64,000 nt of DNA from Gemmobacter nectariphilus DSM 15620 (GCF_000429765.1 NZ_AUCM01000005.1:248001-312000); one strand, 5' to 3'; counted from the first letter of the stretch, positions 7,489 to 18,923 are shown. A program made the numbers and translations. Notes: generated by a model from the sequence alone, not told the origin.

Positions 7489-10238
7489 TGGCCCAGCCTT
7501 TCCAGAAGCGCAGGCACATGGACCTGATCGGATTTGTAGTTGCCGGTCAGCACATGCATGATCAGGTTGACACCGAACCGCCAGGCGTATTCGCGCTGGC
7601 GTTCCCCGGCAAAGCCGCGGCCCACCGGAAACATCGGCACGCCCCGGTCATCCACCGCCCAGGCCGAGGCCCAGTCATTGCCGCCGATCACCACCGGGGT
7701 CACCCCATCATTCAGGTTGCGAAACGGCATGCCTTCGGCCTGTTCGGCATCGGGGGGCGCGGCCTCGACCCAGACGGGGCGGCCGACGTGGCGGCCGGGG
7801 AAATCCTGCAACAGGTAAAAGGTGCGGGTCAGGACATGATCGGCGGGCACGGGTTCCAGCGGCGGGATGTCCAGGGGCGCGGCCAGCATCTGCAGCTTGC
7901 GCCCCTCGGGCGTGGCGCTGCCATAACCGGCCACGTCGGCATCGCGGGTGTCGAACAGGATCATGCCGCCACTGCGCAGATACTGGTTCAGCTTGCGATA
8001 GGCCGCAGGCGAGGGCATCGGCTGATCCGCCGTCACCGGCCAATACAGAAAGGGGAAGAACGCCAGCTCGTCGGTTTCGAGGTTCACGCCCATAGGCTCG
8101 GCGGGTTCGATGGTGGTGCGACCATAGAGGATGTCGCCCAGGCCCTTGAGCCCCGCCTGCGCCACCTGATCAATCCGGGCATCGCCCGTGATGACATGGG
8201 CCAGCACCACATCCACCGTGGCGCGCAGCGCAAGGGCATCATCGGCGCGGGCCTGCGGCGCGGCCAGCATCAGCACCGCCAGCATCGCCACCACCCCGCG
8301 CCGCAACCGGCCAGTCAGCGCAAGAGTTGCCAGAATGTCAGCCATCAGCACCAGCAGGGCTGCGGCCAGCAGCGCGCCTTTGAGGCTGCGTTCATGGGCA
8401 AGGGCGATCCCCTCGACCGGAATGCGGGCAGGCCAGACGCTGGGGCCCAGCAGGCGGTCAGGGCCGATCACGTTCAGCGCGATGCGCCGGTCGCCATCGG
8501 CGTAAAGCCCGGGGGGAAGCCGGGGGGACGTCTCGCCGGTTTGCAGCGCAGCGCCAAGGGTTGCCCCTTCAACCGCCGCCAGACGGCCGCCATCGCCCAA
8601 CCGGCCAAAGGCATCCAGCAGCTGCGCCGCCTGCCAGACCGTGCCATCCAGATCGGCAGCGCCCGGTTGCGCAGTGCGGGCGGAAACCGCCAGCCGCTCC
8701 AGCATCTGCACGAACAGACCCGACAGCGGCAGGCTGGACCATTCGGCATTTGCGGTGACGTGGAACAGCACCACCTGCCCCTCGCCCACCGGCTTGCGCG
8801 TGACAAGGGGGGTGCCATCGGCCAGCGTGGCAATGGTGCGCTCGCCCAGGTCGGGATCGGGCTGGGCCAGAACCTGCGCCTTGACCGTCACCTCTTCGGG
8901 CACCGGCAGGCCAAAGAACGGCGAGCCTTCGGCAAAGGGCGCAAGGCGGCGCGGCTCGCCCCAGCTCATGGCGCCGCCGACGGTGCGGCCGCCTTCGCGC
9001 AGGCGCACGGGCAGCAGCGGGTCATCCTCGGCCCGGCCCAGATCGCTGGCAGCAAGGCGGGGGCCGGCAAAGCGCAACAGCAGCCCGCCCTTGGCCAGCC
9101 AGTCTGCCACCCGCTCTTCCTCGTCCACGGTCAGGCGGGCGACATCGGCCAGAACCACCACATCGGGGCTGGCCAGCAGCACATCGGTCAGCGTGCCGTC
9201 GATCAGGTCGGCCACCGGGGCCAGCGCCTGACGCAGGTAATGCGTGGGGGACAGCAGTTGCAGCCCCTCGCGGTCCTCGCGGCCCGAGAGCAGCGCAACC
9301 TTGCGCCGGCGCAGGCTGTCATCGGCCAGCGCGACAGCCCCGGCGCTGCGAATGCCCTCCAGCTCGAACCGGGTCACACGGTTGCGAATTTCGGGGGGCA
9401 GGTCAAAGGTGACGGTGGTTTCGGTATCGCCAGCGGCAAAACTTACCGGCGCGCGGGCCAGTTCGCGTTCGGTGCCCGAGGGGTCGGGGCCAATGGCCAG
9501 AACATTTGTGTCCGCCAACGCCCCTGCCCCGGCGCGGCGCGCGGTGATCTGCAAGGTGCCGTCCTGATGCGCGGGGGCCGTCAGCCCCAGCACCGGGCGC
9601 CCGGTTTCGAACACCCGGACCGGCCCGCGCGACTCCAGCGCCGCCAGAACCCCCGCACGGGATGGGCGGTCCAGGCCATCCGAGATCCACAGGGTTTCGA
9701 ACCCGCCGGTCAGACCTTGTGCCCAGGTCACGGCGGCCGCGCCCGGCTCCCACGCAGTCGGCGTGACCGAGGGCAGACGCTGGCGCACCTCGGCCGCCGC
9801 CTGAAAGGCCAGCGGCCCGGCTGGCGGATCGGCCAGCAGCCCAACCGCGACGGGGCGGCCCTGCCGGCCGGCATCTTCGAGCGCGGCGGCGATTCGTTCG
9901 GCCCGGCGCGGCCAGTCGCGGGCGTCGGCCCAGCTGCCATCCAGCAGCACCAGCAAGGGGCCGCTGCCGGGCTGGCGCTGCACCGGGTTCAGGACCGGCC
10001 CGGCAAAGGCCAGGATCAGCCCGGCCATCGCCGCCATGCGCAGCAGCAGCAGCCACCACGGCGTGCGGTCGGTTTCGGCGTCGTCATCGCGCAGGCCCAG
10101 CAGCAGCGCCACACCGGGAAACCGCCGCCGCACCGGCGCGGGGGGCACGGCGCGCAGCAGCCACCACAGCACCGGCAACGCAGCCAGTGCCCACAGGATC
10201 AACGGGGCCGTGAACCCGATTGGACCGATCACCCACAT
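7485..10238 (-). CDS. DUF4159 domain membrane protein with BatA-like N-terminus
   Basis: 917 residues from ATG 10238, which shares one base with the previous stop (TGATG). The N-terminus has two membrane helices in the BatA/Aer-N style (residues 6-26 and about 57-80). A VWA-like region follows, then a further membrane helix pair around 620-670. The C-terminal 230 residues form a DUF4159 domain with the characteristic AFFPFLYWPV and GGMILFDTRDAD segments. The family is an amidotransferase-like fold found with MoxR ATPases and DUF58 proteins in alphaproteobacteria. It probably forms a membrane complex with its operon neighbours. The cellular role is not established. Confidence 0.88.
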   Translation of the reverse strand: MWVIGPIGFTAPLILWALAALPVLWWLLRAVPPAPVRRRFPGVALLLGLRDDDAETDRTPWWLLLLRMAAMAGLILAFAGPVLNPVQRQPGSGPLLVLLDGSWADARDWPRRAERIAAALEDAGRQGRPVAVGLLADPPAGPLAFQAAAEVRQRLPSVTPTAWEPGAAAVTWAQGLTGGFETLWISDGLDRPSRAGVLAALESRGPVRVFETGRPVLGLTAPAHQDGTLQITARRAGAGALADTNVLAIGPDPSGTERELARAPVSFAAGDTETTVTFDLPPEIRNRVTRFELEGIRSAGAVALADDSLRRRKVALLSGREDREGLQLLSPTHYLRQALAPVADLIDGTLTDVLLASPDVVVLADVARLTVDEEERVADWLAKGGLLLRFAGPRLAASDLGRAEDDPLLPVRLREGGRTVGGAMSWGEPRRLAPFAEGSPFFGLPVPEEVTVKAQVLAQPDPDLGERTIATLADGTPLVTRKPVGEGQVVLFHVTANAEWSSLPLSGLFVQMLERLAVSARTAQPGAADLDGTVWQAAQLLDAFGRLGDGGRLAAVEGATLGAALQTGETSPRLPPGLYADGDRRIALNVIGPDRLLGPSVWPARIPVEGIALAHERSLKGALLAAALLVLMADILATLALTGRLRRGVVAMLAVLMLAAPQARADDALALRATVDVVLAHVITGDARIDQVAQAGLKGLGDILYGRTTIEPAEPMGVNLETDELAFFPFLYWPVTADQPMPSPAAYRKLNQYLRSGGMILFDTRDADVAGYGSATPEGRKLQMLAAPLDIPPLEPVPADHVLTRTFYLLQDFPGRHVGRPVWVEAAPPDAEQAEGMPFRNLNDGVTPVVIGGNDWASAWAVDDRGVPMFPVGRGFAGERQREYAWRFGVNLIMHVLTGNYKSDQVHVPALLERLGQ

Positions 10239-11103
10239 CAGCGCCGACGCTCCATCGCGCGGTAAAGCCACAGCAGCGCAGCCTGAGCGCCCTGCCCGGT
10301 ATGATGGCAGTCATACTGCCAGCCCGCCACGCGGGCGAGGGCCTGCACCTGTTCCTTGCGTTCTGCCAGACGGTCCAGATAGCGCTGGCGCAATTCGCCG
10401 GCGCGCAGGGTTTCATGGCGCAAACTGCCGCCCATGGATTCAAAGATCGTGCGGCCGTCAAAGGGAAATTCCTCTTCGGCCGGGTCCAGCACCTGAACCA
10501 GCGCGCCGGTGACGCCGCTGTCAGCCGCGCGGCCAAGGGCGATTTCCAGCGGCGCCAGATCGCCCAGGAAATCCGACAGGAACACGGCGCGGCCATGCGG
10601 CACCAGCCCTTCGGGCCTGGGCGCACCATAATCGGCAGCCTCGTCCAGCAGGCCTTCGGCAATGCGGTCGATCTGGGCGCGGCCCGAGCGGGGCGGAACA
10701 TCCCCGCCCGACAGGCCCACCCGTTCACCCCCGCGCAAGAGCAAGATGGCCAGCGCCATCGCGATCAGACGCGCGCGGTCGGATTTCGGCGGGCGGGCCT
10801 TGGCCCCCGAGAAGCCCATCGAGCGAGCCCCGTCGACCCACAGGACGACCGACTGCGCCGCCTGCCATTCGGTTTCGCGCACATAGGGCACATCGCCCCG
10901 CGCCGACCGGCGCCAGTCGATGCGGCGCAGCGAATCGCCCGCCATCGCGGGGCGGAACTGCCAGAAGGCATCGCCCATGCCCGACTGCCGCCGACCATGT
11001 TCCCCCAGAATGATCGTCGCGGCCAGATGCTGCGCCTGAGCCAGCAGGGGCGGCAGCGTCGCTCCAAGCGTCTCGGCCAGGCCGCGCAGGGGGGGCAGCG
11101 TGG

Positions 11104-11107
<4 letters not shown>
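10238..11107 (-). CDS. DUF58 domain-containing protein
   Basis: 289 residues. The DUF58 signature is seen in the segments GDSLRRIDWRRSARGD and YVRETEWQAAQSVVLWVDGA; the latter leads a VWA-like fold. It starts with GTG at 11107, overlapping the moxR stop by four bases (GTGA), a typical sign of translational coupling. No membrane span is seen. DUF58 proteins are the usual partner of MoxR AAA+ ATPases and are thought to present clients or metal-binding proteins to them; that is family knowledge, not shown here. Confidence 0.92.
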
Positions 11108-12105
<998 letters not shown>

Positions 12106-12175
12106 GACAAATCCCCTGAATGTCCTATATGCAGGAAAGCAAACTAATGCCTCGGGCACAAATGGCAAAAGAGTG

Positions 12176-12763
12176 ATGGCACACAAACCGCAACCCGCCA
12201 CCGCCGATACGCTGGCCGCAGCCGCCAAGGCGGCCGGGCGCAAGGGGCCGCCCCCTGTGCACCTGTGGAACCCGCCGTTTTGCGGCGATCTGGACATGCG
12301 GATCGCCCGGGACGGGACCTGGTTCTATCTGGGCAGCCCGATCGGGCGCCATGCGCTGGTCAAGCTGTTCTCGGGGATCCTCAAGCTGGAGGATGGCAAG
12401 TATTTCCTGGTGACGCCGGTCGAGAAGGTCGGGATCACGGTTGAAGATGCACCCTTTGTCGCGGTGGACTTTTCAGTGACCGGCAAGGGGCAGGATCAGG
12501 CGATCACCTTTGTGACCCATGTCGAGGATGAGGTGACAGCCGGGCCCGACCATCCGATCCGGGTGGAACGTGATGCGGCAACCGGCGAGCCGTCGCCCTA
12601 TGTCATGGTGCGGCGGGGCCTGGAGGCCCGGATCGACCGCAAGAGTTTCTATCGACTGATCGAGATTGGCGACCATGCGCTGCACGAGGGCGCGCGATGG
12701 TTCGGGCTATGGTCGGGCGGGGCGTTCTTTCCGCTGATCCCCTCGGCCGAGTTGGACGGCTGA
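12176..12763 (+). CDS. DUF1285 domain-containing protein
   Basis: 195 residues, cytoplasmic, matching the DUF1285 family (VHLWNPPFCGDLDMRIARDG and the following TWFYLGSPIGR segment). The function is unknown; structures of family members show two small beta domains. It is divergent from moxR with 70 bases between starts, a gene order I recall as conserved in this group, so the two may be co-regulated. The ribosome-binding site is weak. ATG 12176 fits the usual family N-terminus; GTG one codon earlier is possible. Confidence 0.88.
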   Translation: MAHKPQPATADTLAAAAKAAGRKGPPPVHLWNPPFCGDLDMRIARDGTWFYLGSPIGRHALVKLFSGILKLEDGKYFLVTPVEKVGITVEDAPFVAVDFSVTGKGQDQAITFVTHVEDEVTAGPDHPIRVERDAATGEPSPYVMVRRGLEARIDRKSFYRLIEIGDHALHEGARWFGLWSGGAFFPLIPSAELDG

Positions 12764-13062
12764 GGGTGCGCTCCCGCAGGGCGGCGGCCGCGCAAGCGCG
12801 GCCCCTTCCCTTGGGCCGGGCCGCGCGTTCCGCGCGGCTGCCTCCGGCGGGGGTGTTTTGAAAAAGGCAAAGCCGGGGTTTGCTGACGTGCGGGGTCGAG
12901 GGCGGGCATTGCGTCTTGGGCCGCCTGACCTGCGCGGGAATGACCTGACACGCGCCGTCTGGTGAGGGGCTGTCTGCGGTGCAGGTCTGCCTTGCGCGGG
13001 GCGGGATGGACAGGGCCATCCCCGGGGCCTAGGTCATGCGCGCGTCCGCATGGAGAGATCTG
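12764..13062. repeat. Intergenic GC-rich hairpins and dispersed motif
   Basis: No gene is seen. Two perfect GC hairpins follow each other: an 8-bp stem at 12786-12803 (GGCCGCGC) and an 8-bp stem at 12820-12838 (GCCGCGCG). A copy of the dispersed motif in plus orientation follows (12841-12872; core GGTGTTTTG-AAAAAGGCAAAG, degenerate at the ATTTGG core). The rest up to the DUF2798 gene shows nothing I can name. The hairpins may end transcription from DUF1285. Confidence 0.5.
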
Positions 13063-13290
13063 ATGATTCCGAGCCGTTATGCCCATATCCTGTTCGGGTT
13101 CATCCTGTCCGGTCTGATGAGCCTGATGGTTTCCGGCATATCGACGGCGCTGGCATCCGGGCTGGATGCGGGCTTTCCGGGCCGCTGGATTGTCGGCGCG
13201 TGGTTGCCCAGCTGGACGGTGGCCTTTCCTGCCGTGCTGATCGTGGCCCCGATCACCCGACGGCTGGTCGGGGCGCTGACCCGGGCCTGA
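13063..13290 (+). CDS. DUF2798 family small membrane protein
   Basis: 75 residues with two hydrophobic helices (about 9-30 and 42-63), matching the short DUF2798 inner-membrane family (YAHILFGFILSGLMSLMVSG; W-x-W-x-AFP in the loop before the second helix). ATG 13063 has GGAGA at a good distance and gives the usual family length, so it is preferred over the ATG 27 bases upstream. It is convergent with the PEBP-like gene, four bases from its end. The function of the family is unknown. Confidence 0.82.
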   Translation: MIPSRYAHILFGFILSGLMSLMVSGISTALASGLDAGFPGRWIVGAWLPSWTVAFPAVLIVAPITRRLVGALTRA

Positions 13291-13294
13291 GCCG

Positions 13295-13687
13295 TCATTC
13301 GGGGTATTTGCGCTGCGCCTTGGCGCGGGCGAGAACCTTGCTGCCCTGCCGTGCCGTGGCCGTCCATTCGTAGGTGTGAACGCCATCGGGCGGGCAAGGG
13401 CTGGCATATTGGAACAGGCCGGGCGGCACCTTGCCATCGGCGGACATCTTCAGCTTGCCGCCGCCATGGTTGTAGGACGGCACGTTCAGATCGGTAAGGC
13501 GAAACTCGACGCTGTCGGTGCCCTTGGGCAGACCCTTGACCACAAAGGCCGGGTTGCCGACCCGATTCGGATTGCCCGTATTGCAGAGCTTCAGGCCGGA
13601 CCAGTCAAAAGCGATGGTGAATTCCGCATGGGCGGCGCCCGTACCGATGGCGAAAAGAGTGGCTGCGGTGGCAAGGGTGATTTTCAT
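13295..13687 (-). CDS. Secreted PEBP-like protein
   Basis: 130 residues with a clear signal peptide (MKITLATAATLFAIGTGAAHA). The mature domain resembles the bacterial YbhB/YbcL branch of the phosphatidylethanolamine-binding protein fold: LTDLNVPSYNHGGGK, then SPCPPDGVHTYEWTA, where the CPP-x-G-x-H-x-Y segment is the clearest match. The domain is shorter than most YbhB proteins (about 150-180 residues), so this is a minimal or divergent member. GGAG upstream supports ATG 13687. It probably acts in the periplasm. The ligand is unknown. Confidence 0.6.
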   Translation of the reverse strand: MKITLATAATLFAIGTGAAHAEFTIAFDWSGLKLCNTGNPNRVGNPAFVVKGLPKGTDSVEFRLTDLNVPSYNHGGGKLKMSADGKVPPGLFQYASPCPPDGVHTYEWTATARQGSKVLARAKAQRKYPE

Positions 13688-13754
13688 GGCGAACTCCGAA
13701 TCGTACGATTCAAGGCTTGCACATCGGGCGCCGGACTGACCAGCGCGCGGCGCC

Positions 13755-14408
13755 TCAGGCATAGACCCGGGCGCCGAAGATGGCCGAGCCGACCCGGACA
13801 TGGGTGGCGCCGTGGGCGATTGCGGTCTCGAAATCGCTGCTCATGCCCATGGACAGGCCGGGCAACCCGTTGCGGGCCGCGATCTGTGCCAGCATGGCGA
13901 AATGCGGCGCGGGGTCGGCGTCTTCGGGCGGGATGCACATCAGGCCCTGCAGCGGCAGGTCCAGCGCCCGGCAGCTGGCGACAAAGGCATCGGCATCGGC
14001 GGGCAGGATGCCGGCCTTTTGCGGCTCGGCCCCGGTGTTGACCTGCACGAACAGCTCAGGCGCGGCGCCACGGGCCTGGATCAGGCGGGCGAGCTTGTCG
14101 GCCAGCGAGGGGCGGTCGACCGTGTGGATGGCATCGAACAGATCCAGCGCCTGCTTGGCCTTGTTGGTCTGCAAGGGGCCGATCATGTGGACGGAAACAC
14201 CGGGGAACTGCGCGCGCAGCGCGGGCCATTTGCGGGCGGTTTCCTGCACATAATTCTCGCCAAAGACGCGATGACCGGCGGCGAGCACGGCCTGAACCCG
14301 GTCCAGCGGCTGCACCTTGGAAACCGCGATCAGCGTGACCGATCCGGCAGCGCGGCCATGCGCAGCCTCGGCGGCGCGGATGCGGGCGGTGATATCGTCA
14401 AGTGCCAT
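13755..14408 (-). CDS. YggS-family PLP-binding protein
   Basis: 217 residues, cytoplasmic, single-domain alanine-racemase-fold protein that binds pyridoxal phosphate and keeps its level in balance. The PLP lysine is in LIAVSKVQP (residue about 31). FGENYVQE, HMIGPLQTNK and the phosphate-binding end MGMSSDFETAIAHGATHVRVGSAIFG are all present. Length and motifs are normal. AGGAGG just upstream fixes the ATG at 14408. It lies between the porin and PEBP-like genes on the same strand, behind the porin terminator. Confidence 0.95.
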   Translation of the reverse strand: MALDDITARIRAAEAAHGRAAGSVTLIAVSKVQPLDRVQAVLAAGHRVFGENYVQETARKWPALRAQFPGVSVHMIGPLQTNKAKQALDLFDAIHTVDRPSLADKLARLIQARGAAPELFVQVNTGAEPQKAGILPADADAFVASCRALDLPLQGLMCIPPEDADPAPHFAMLAQIAARNGLPGLSMGMSSDFETAIAHGATHVRVGSAIFGARVYA

Positions 14409-14441
14409 GACCCCTCCTGCAAGGCAGTGCCAGAAAAGGAG

Positions 14442-14465
14442 AAGAGCGGGCTTTCGCCCGCTCTT
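14442..14465 (-). terminator. Rho-independent terminator of the porin gene
   Basis: Perfect 10-bp stem AAGAGCGGGC/GCCCGCTCTT with a four-base loop, starting 24 bases after the porin stop. On the minus strand it is followed by a pyrimidine-rich, T-containing tail (TCTCCTTTTC). Its placement before the YggS start separates the highly expressed porin from the next gene. Confidence 0.8.
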
Positions 14466-14489
14466 TCCTGTCAACCGATCCGGGTAGGA

Positions 14490-15446
14490 TCAGAAGTTGA
14501 ACGCGACGCCGACGTCAGCGCGGGTGTCTTTGCGGGTGGTCCGCTCGATGCCGCCGACGATGCGAGCACCGCCGCCCATGTCGTACGAAGCGCCGATGCC
14601 GTACGAGGTTTTCGAGCCAGTGGCGACCGGCAGGACGTTCTGGGTAGCAACGTAGCCCGACAGGGTGGTCGCGCCCATGGTGTACGAGCCGTTGATGGCG
14701 TACTTGGTGACTTTGCCACCAACGCCTTTCGGGCCTTTGCCGTTCTGAGCAACGCCGAAGCCGACGCCGAAGTCACCGATTTTGCCCGAAGCGGTCAGGA
14801 CGACTTTGTCCTGCACGTTACGAGCGGTGTCGGCATCCTGAACGCCCAGAGCAACGGTCCAGCCCGAGAAGGTGTAGGCACCGTAAGCGGCCAGACGCTT
14901 GGTCGCAGCAACGCCACCGTTCAGCTTCGACGACGAGTACGACACGTGGCCGGCGAAGTCGCCCATCGAGTAGATGACTTCGATGCCTTCGGCGCCGATG
15001 CCGCGCGAGTCGTACGCATCCCAGTCGAAGTAGTTCGAGTTGTGGGCAGCGCCAGCGCGGTCGATGTTGGTCACCAGACCCGACCAGCCGAGACCGGTCA
15101 GACCGACCGACGGGCCGTACAGGTTCGGCATCGATTCGATGGCGCCCAGGATGTTGCCGACGGCAACGGTCAGGCCGCCCGAACGAGCGTAGACGCGGGC
15201 GCCGTTGACGGCCGAGCCAGCGACTTCGTCCGAACGCAGACGAACGCGAGCGCCGAAGGTCACGCCGTTGTCAGCAGTGGTCGAACCATCGATGTTCAGC
15301 GTCATACGCTTTTCCAGCGAGGTCTTGGTGGCGTTGGCGCCGTTGTACTGCAGACCGAAGCGAGCCGAGCCGCTGACTTTCACGTCAGCAGCGGCGATGC
15401 CGGCCGACAGGGTGAGCGCGGTGGTCGCGATCAGAACCTTTTTCAT
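14490..15446 (-). CDS. Outer membrane porin (Rhodobacter type)
   Basis: 318-residue trimeric beta-barrel porin. The signal peptide is MKKVLIATTALTLSAGIAAA; the mature protein begins DVKVSGSARFGLQYNG and ends with Phe (VGVAFNF), as outer-membrane barrels do. Alternating hydrophobic strands, GNILGAIESM and FDWDAYDSRG in the loop region, and the length match the Rhodobacter capsulatus-type general porin. Codon choice looks strongly biased compared with the flanking genes, consistent with high expression. GAGGGAA precedes the ATG and a strong terminator follows. The substrate is probably small hydrophilic solutes in general. Confidence 0.93.
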   Translation of the reverse strand: MKKVLIATTALTLSAGIAAADVKVSGSARFGLQYNGANATKTSLEKRMTLNIDGSTTADNGVTFGARVRLRSDEVAGSAVNGARVYARSGGLTVAVGNILGAIESMPNLYGPSVGLTGLGWSGLVTNIDRAGAAHNSNYFDWDAYDSRGIGAEGIEVIYSMGDFAGHVSYSSSKLNGGVAATKRLAAYGAYTFSGWTVALGVQDADTARNVQDKVVLTASGKIGDFGVGFGVAQNGKGPKGVGGKVTKYAINGSYTMGATTLSGYVATQNVLPVATGSKTSYGIGASYDMGGGARIVGGIERTTRKDTRADVGVAFNF

Positions 15447-15718
15447 CGTTTTCCCTCGTTGTGTCAAAGGTGCGCCCAACTCAGGGGAATCCGAATTGGG
15501 TATGCCCCCTTGTTTCGTTCCAGCCGCCCCGGATTGCAACGTAAAGGCGCGAATTGGCAAAACGCGCCCTTCAGCATGGTGCAGACATGCCACACTGGCA
15601 CCATCCCGCCGGGCTTGCCCTGGCGCCGCGCACCTGCCCGGCAGGCCTGCACGCACAAGGACTTGCCGGGCGCGACCCCCTCGGATAGAGAGGTTCGCAT
15701 CGGATCGGAGGCCCAAGC

Positions 15719-16285
15719 ATGACTATCCAGAGCCGCATTCGCCTGGTGATTTCCGGCGCCCTTATTCTGGCAGTGGCCGGATGCGGCGGCGCAGGTGGCG
15801 GTCTGTTCGGCGGCAGCCGTGCGCCTGCCGCGCCCATGTCCGAGGACGAACAGATCCGGCTCGAGAATCTGAACGATCCCATTTCGCGCGAGGACCGCGG
15901 CGAGCGGGCCCGCGGCTTTACCCCGCTGACCGAGCGTCGGGGCGTGCTGGGCGATCTGTTCCGCGCCCGCCGCGAAAGCGATGTGGGCACGAACGTCAAC
16001 CGCTATCTGTGGAATGCCTCGCTGGACGCGCTGTCGTTCCTGCCGGTGGAAACGGTCGATCCGTTCACCGGCGTGATCTCGACCGGATACGGCACCCCGC
16101 CCGGCGGCGGGCGCGCCTATCGCGCGACGATCTATGTCTCGGACCCGGCGCTGGATGCCCGCTCGCTCAAGGTTGCGCTGCAAACGCGCGGCGGCGGGCC
16201 GGTGTCGCCGGCAATCGTGCGCCAGGTCGAAGATGCCATCCTGACCCGCGCCCGCGAGCTTCGGGTCCGCGATTCGCGGCTGTAA
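15719..16285 (+). CDS. DUF3576 lipoprotein
   Basis: 188 residues with a lipoprotein signal (RIRLVISGALILAVAGC, lipobox AGC at residue 22) and a Gly-rich linker. The DUF3576 domain follows, with the segment NRYLWNASLDALSFLPVETV and then DPFTGVISTGY. It lies directly upstream of leuS-lptE-holA, an order I recall in many alphaproteobacteria, which suggests an envelope role next to LptE. The function is not known. GGAGG lies before the ATG. A terminator follows at 16323. Confidence 0.9.
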   Translation: MTIQSRIRLVISGALILAVAGCGGAGGGLFGGSRAPAAPMSEDEQIRLENLNDPISREDRGERARGFTPLTERRGVLGDLFRARRESDVGTNVNRYLWNASLDALSFLPVETVDPFTGVISTGYGTPPGGGRAYRATIYVSDPALDARSLKVALQTRGGGPVSPAIVRQVEDAILTRARELRVRDSRL

Positions 16286-16322
16286 CCCGGCACTGGCATT
16301 CGCCGCGATGAACGATATAACC

Positions 16323-16349
16323 ACGCCGGGCCCCTGTGCCCGGCGTTTT
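16323..16349 (+). terminator. Rho-independent terminator after the DUF3576 gene
   Basis: Nine-bp perfect stem ACGCCGGGC/GCCCGGCGT with the six-base loop CCCTGT, followed directly by TTT. It lies between the DUF3576 stop and the leuS start, so leuS-lptE-holA probably has its own promoter or relies on read-through. Confidence 0.75.
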
Positions 16350-16367
16350 CACTGACAGGAATCCCGC

Positions 16368-18923
16368 ATGTCCCGCTACACGCCCTCTGACATCGAAGCC
16401 AAATGGCAGGCCGCCTGGGACGAGGCCGGGGCCTTCACGGCCAAGGCGGACCCCGCGAAGCCGAAATATTATGTGCTCGAGATGTTCCCCTATCCGTCGG
16501 GGCGCATCCACATGGGGCATGTGCGCAACTATACCATGGGCGATGTGGTCGCCCGCACCAAGCTGGCGCAGGGCTATTCGGTGCTGCACCCGATGGGCTG
16601 GGACGCCTTCGGGATGCCGGCGGAAAACGCCGCGATGGAACAGGGCGGACATCCGGGCACCTGGACCTATAACAACATCGCGGTGATGAAGGGGCAGATG
16701 AAGCCCCTGGGCCTGTCGATCGACTGGAGCCGCGAATTCGCCACCTGCGATCCGGAATATTACGGCCAGCAACAGGCCATGTTCCTCGACATGCTGGAGG
16801 CCGGGCTGGTCTATCGCAAGGCCGCCGTGGTCAACTGGGATCCGGTCGACATGACCGTTCTGGCCAACGAGCAGGTGATCGACGGCAAGGGCTGGCGGTC
16901 CGGCGCCCCGGTCGAACGGCGCGAGCTGGTGCAGTGGTTCTTCAAGATCTCGGACTATTCCGAGGAACTGCTCTCGGCGCTGGACGGGCTGACCCACTGG
17001 CCGGAAAAGGTGCGCCTGATGCAGGCGAACTGGATCGGCAAGTCGCAGGGCCTGCAATTCGCCTTTGACACCGTGAACGCCCCCGAGGGCTTCGAGCGGA
17101 TCGAGGTTTATACCACCCGCCCCGACACCCTGCTGGGCGCCAGCTTTGCCGCCATCGCCGCCGATCACCCGCTGGCCAAGGCGCTGGAATCGCAAAGCCC
17201 TGAAATCGCTGGCTTCATCGCCGAATGCCGCAAGGGCGGCACCACCGCCGAGGAAATCGAGACGGCGGAGAAGATCGGCTTTGACACCGGCATCCGGGTG
17301 CGCCACCCGCTGAACCCCGATTGGGAACTGCCGGTCTGGATCGCGAACTTCATCCTGATGGATTACGGCACCGGCGCAATCTTCGGCTGCCCGGCGCATG
17401 ATGCGCGCGACTTTGAATTCGCCACGAAATACGGCCTGCCGATTCCCCCGGTCTTTGTGGCCGAAGGCGCCGAGGAAGCCCCGCTGACCGAGCCCTTCGT
17501 CCCCATGAAGTCCGAGCGCGTGCGCTATGTGCGCAACGTGGCAGGCGACGCGGTCAAGACGGGCGAGCAGGGCATTCTGGACGCCATCGCGCTGGCCGAG
17601 GACAAGGGTTTCGGCAAGGGCGTGACCAAGTTCCGCCTGCGCGACTGGGGCCTGTCGCGGCAACGCTACTGGGGCTGCCCGATTCCGGTCGTGCATTGCA
17701 CCGATTGCGGCGTGGTGCCCGAGCGCAAGGAAAACCTGCCGGTCCGCCTGCCCGACGATGTGACCTTCGATCTGCCTGGCAACCCGCTGGACCGTCACCC
17801 GACCTGGCGCGATTGTGCCTGCCCCGCCTGCGGCAAGCCTGCCAAGCGCGAGACGGACACGATGGATACCTTCGTCGATTCGTCCTGGTATTATGCCCGC
17901 TTCACCGCGCCGCGCGCCACCACGCCGACCGATCCGGCCGAAGTCGATTACTGGATGAACGTCGATCAGTATATCGGCGGCATCGAACATGCGATTCTGC
18001 ACCTGCTGTATTCGCGCTTCTTCGCCCGGGCGATGCATAAGACCGGCCATCTGCCCGCCAAGGCGATCGAGCCGTTCAACGCCCTGTTCACCCAAGGCAT
18101 GGTCACGCACGAGATTTATCTGACCCGCGATGCCAACGGCCGGCCCGTGTATCACCTGCCGGAGGACGTGATCCGTTCCGAATCCGGTGCGACGCTGCAA
18201 GACGGCACGGCGGTCGAGATCATCCCCTCGGCCAAGATGTCGAAATCCAAGAAGAACGTCGTCGATCCGATGAACATCATCGCGGAATATGGCGCTGATA
18301 CCGCGCGCTGGTTCGTGATGTCGGACTCGCCCCCGGAGCGCGACGTGGAATGGACCGCCGCGGGCGCCGACGCCACCTTCAAGCATCTGAACCGGGTATG
18401 GAACCTGTGCTCGCGCGTGCTGGAAATGGACGCTGCCGCAACCGGCGACGACGATGGCCTGCGCCGTGCCATGCACAAGACCATCGACGAGGTGACGCGC
18501 AGCATCGAAGGCTTTGCCTTCAACAAGGCCATCGCGGCGCTTTACGCCTTTACCAACACCGTGCAAAAGGCCGAAGCGTCGAAACCCGCGATGCAGGACG
18601 CCATGCGCGTGCTGGCGAAACTGATGTCGCCGATGACGCCGCATATCTCCGAATCGATCTGGGCGGCCCAGGGCGGCGAAGGTCTGTGCGCGCTCGCGCC
18701 CTGGCCTGCGGCCGATCCGGCGCTTCTGGTCGACGATACGGTCGTCCTGCCGGTGCAGATCAACGGCAAACGGCGCGCGGAAATCAGCGTGCCCAAGGAT
18801 ATGCCCGCCGCCGAGGTTGAAAAGATCGCGCTGGCGAATGAAGATGTGATCCGTTTCATGGCCGGTCAGCCCATCAAGAAGCTGATCGTCGTTCCGGGGC
18901 GCATCGTCAATGTCGTGGTCTGA
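16368..18923 (+). CDS. leuS: Leucyl-tRNA synthetase
   Basis: Class I synthetase charging tRNA-Leu, 851 residues, normal bacterial length. The HIGH motif appears as HMGH in [14 protein letters not shown] (residues about 42-55). The CP1 editing domain is present ([12 protein letters not shown]). The KMSKS motif is exact ([10 protein letters not shown], about residue 625). The zinc-type Cys motifs CTDCG and CPACG sit in the insertion. AGGA precedes the ATG. lptE begins inside its last 14 bases, giving a leuS-lptE-holA operon. Confidence 0.98.
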   Translation: MSRYTPSDIEAKWQAAWDEAGAFTAKADPAKPKYYVLEMFPYPSGRIHMGHVRNYTMGDVVARTKLAQGYSVLHPMGWDAFGMPAENAAMEQGGHPGTWTYNNIAVMKGQMKPLGLSIDWSREFATCDPEYYGQQQAMFLDMLEAGLVYRKAAVVNWDPVDMTVLANEQVIDGKGWRSGAPVERRELVQWFFKISDYSEELLSALDGLTHWPEKVRLMQANWIGKSQGLQFAFDTVNAPEGFERIEVYTTRPDTLLGASFAAIAADHPLAKALESQSPEIAGFIAECRKGGTTAEEIETAEKIGFDTGIRVRHPLNPDWELPVWIANFILMDYGTGAIFGCPAHDARDFEFATKYGLPIPPVFVAEGAEEAPLTEPFVPMKSERVRYVRNVAGDAVKTGEQGILDAIALAEDKGFGKGVTKFRLRDWGLSRQRYWGCPIPVVHCTDCGVVPERKENLPVRLPDDVTFDLPGNPLDRHPTWRDCACPACGKPAKRETDTMDTFVDSSWYYARFTAPRATTPTDPAEVDYWMNVDQYIGGIEHAILHLLYSRFFARAMHKTGHLPAKAIEPFNALFTQGMVTHEIYLTRDANGRPVYHLPEDVIRSESGATLQDGTAVEIIPSAKMSKSKKNVVDPMNIIAEYGADTARWFVMSDSPPERDVEWTAAGADATFKHLNRVWNLCSRVLEMDAAATGDDDGLRRAMHKTIDEVTRSIEGFAFNKAIAALYAFTNTVQKAEASKPAMQDAMRVLAKLMSPMTPHISESIWAAQGGEGLCALAPWPAADPALLVDDTVVLPVQINGKRRAEISVPKDMPAAEVEKIALANEDVIRFMAGQPIKKLIVVPGRIVNVVV

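Noticed and set aside
7488-10265. Long open frame opposite the DUF4159 gene (925 codons)
   Set aside because: Antisense shadow; no ribosome-binding site, low-complexity His/Gln/Arg-rich product.
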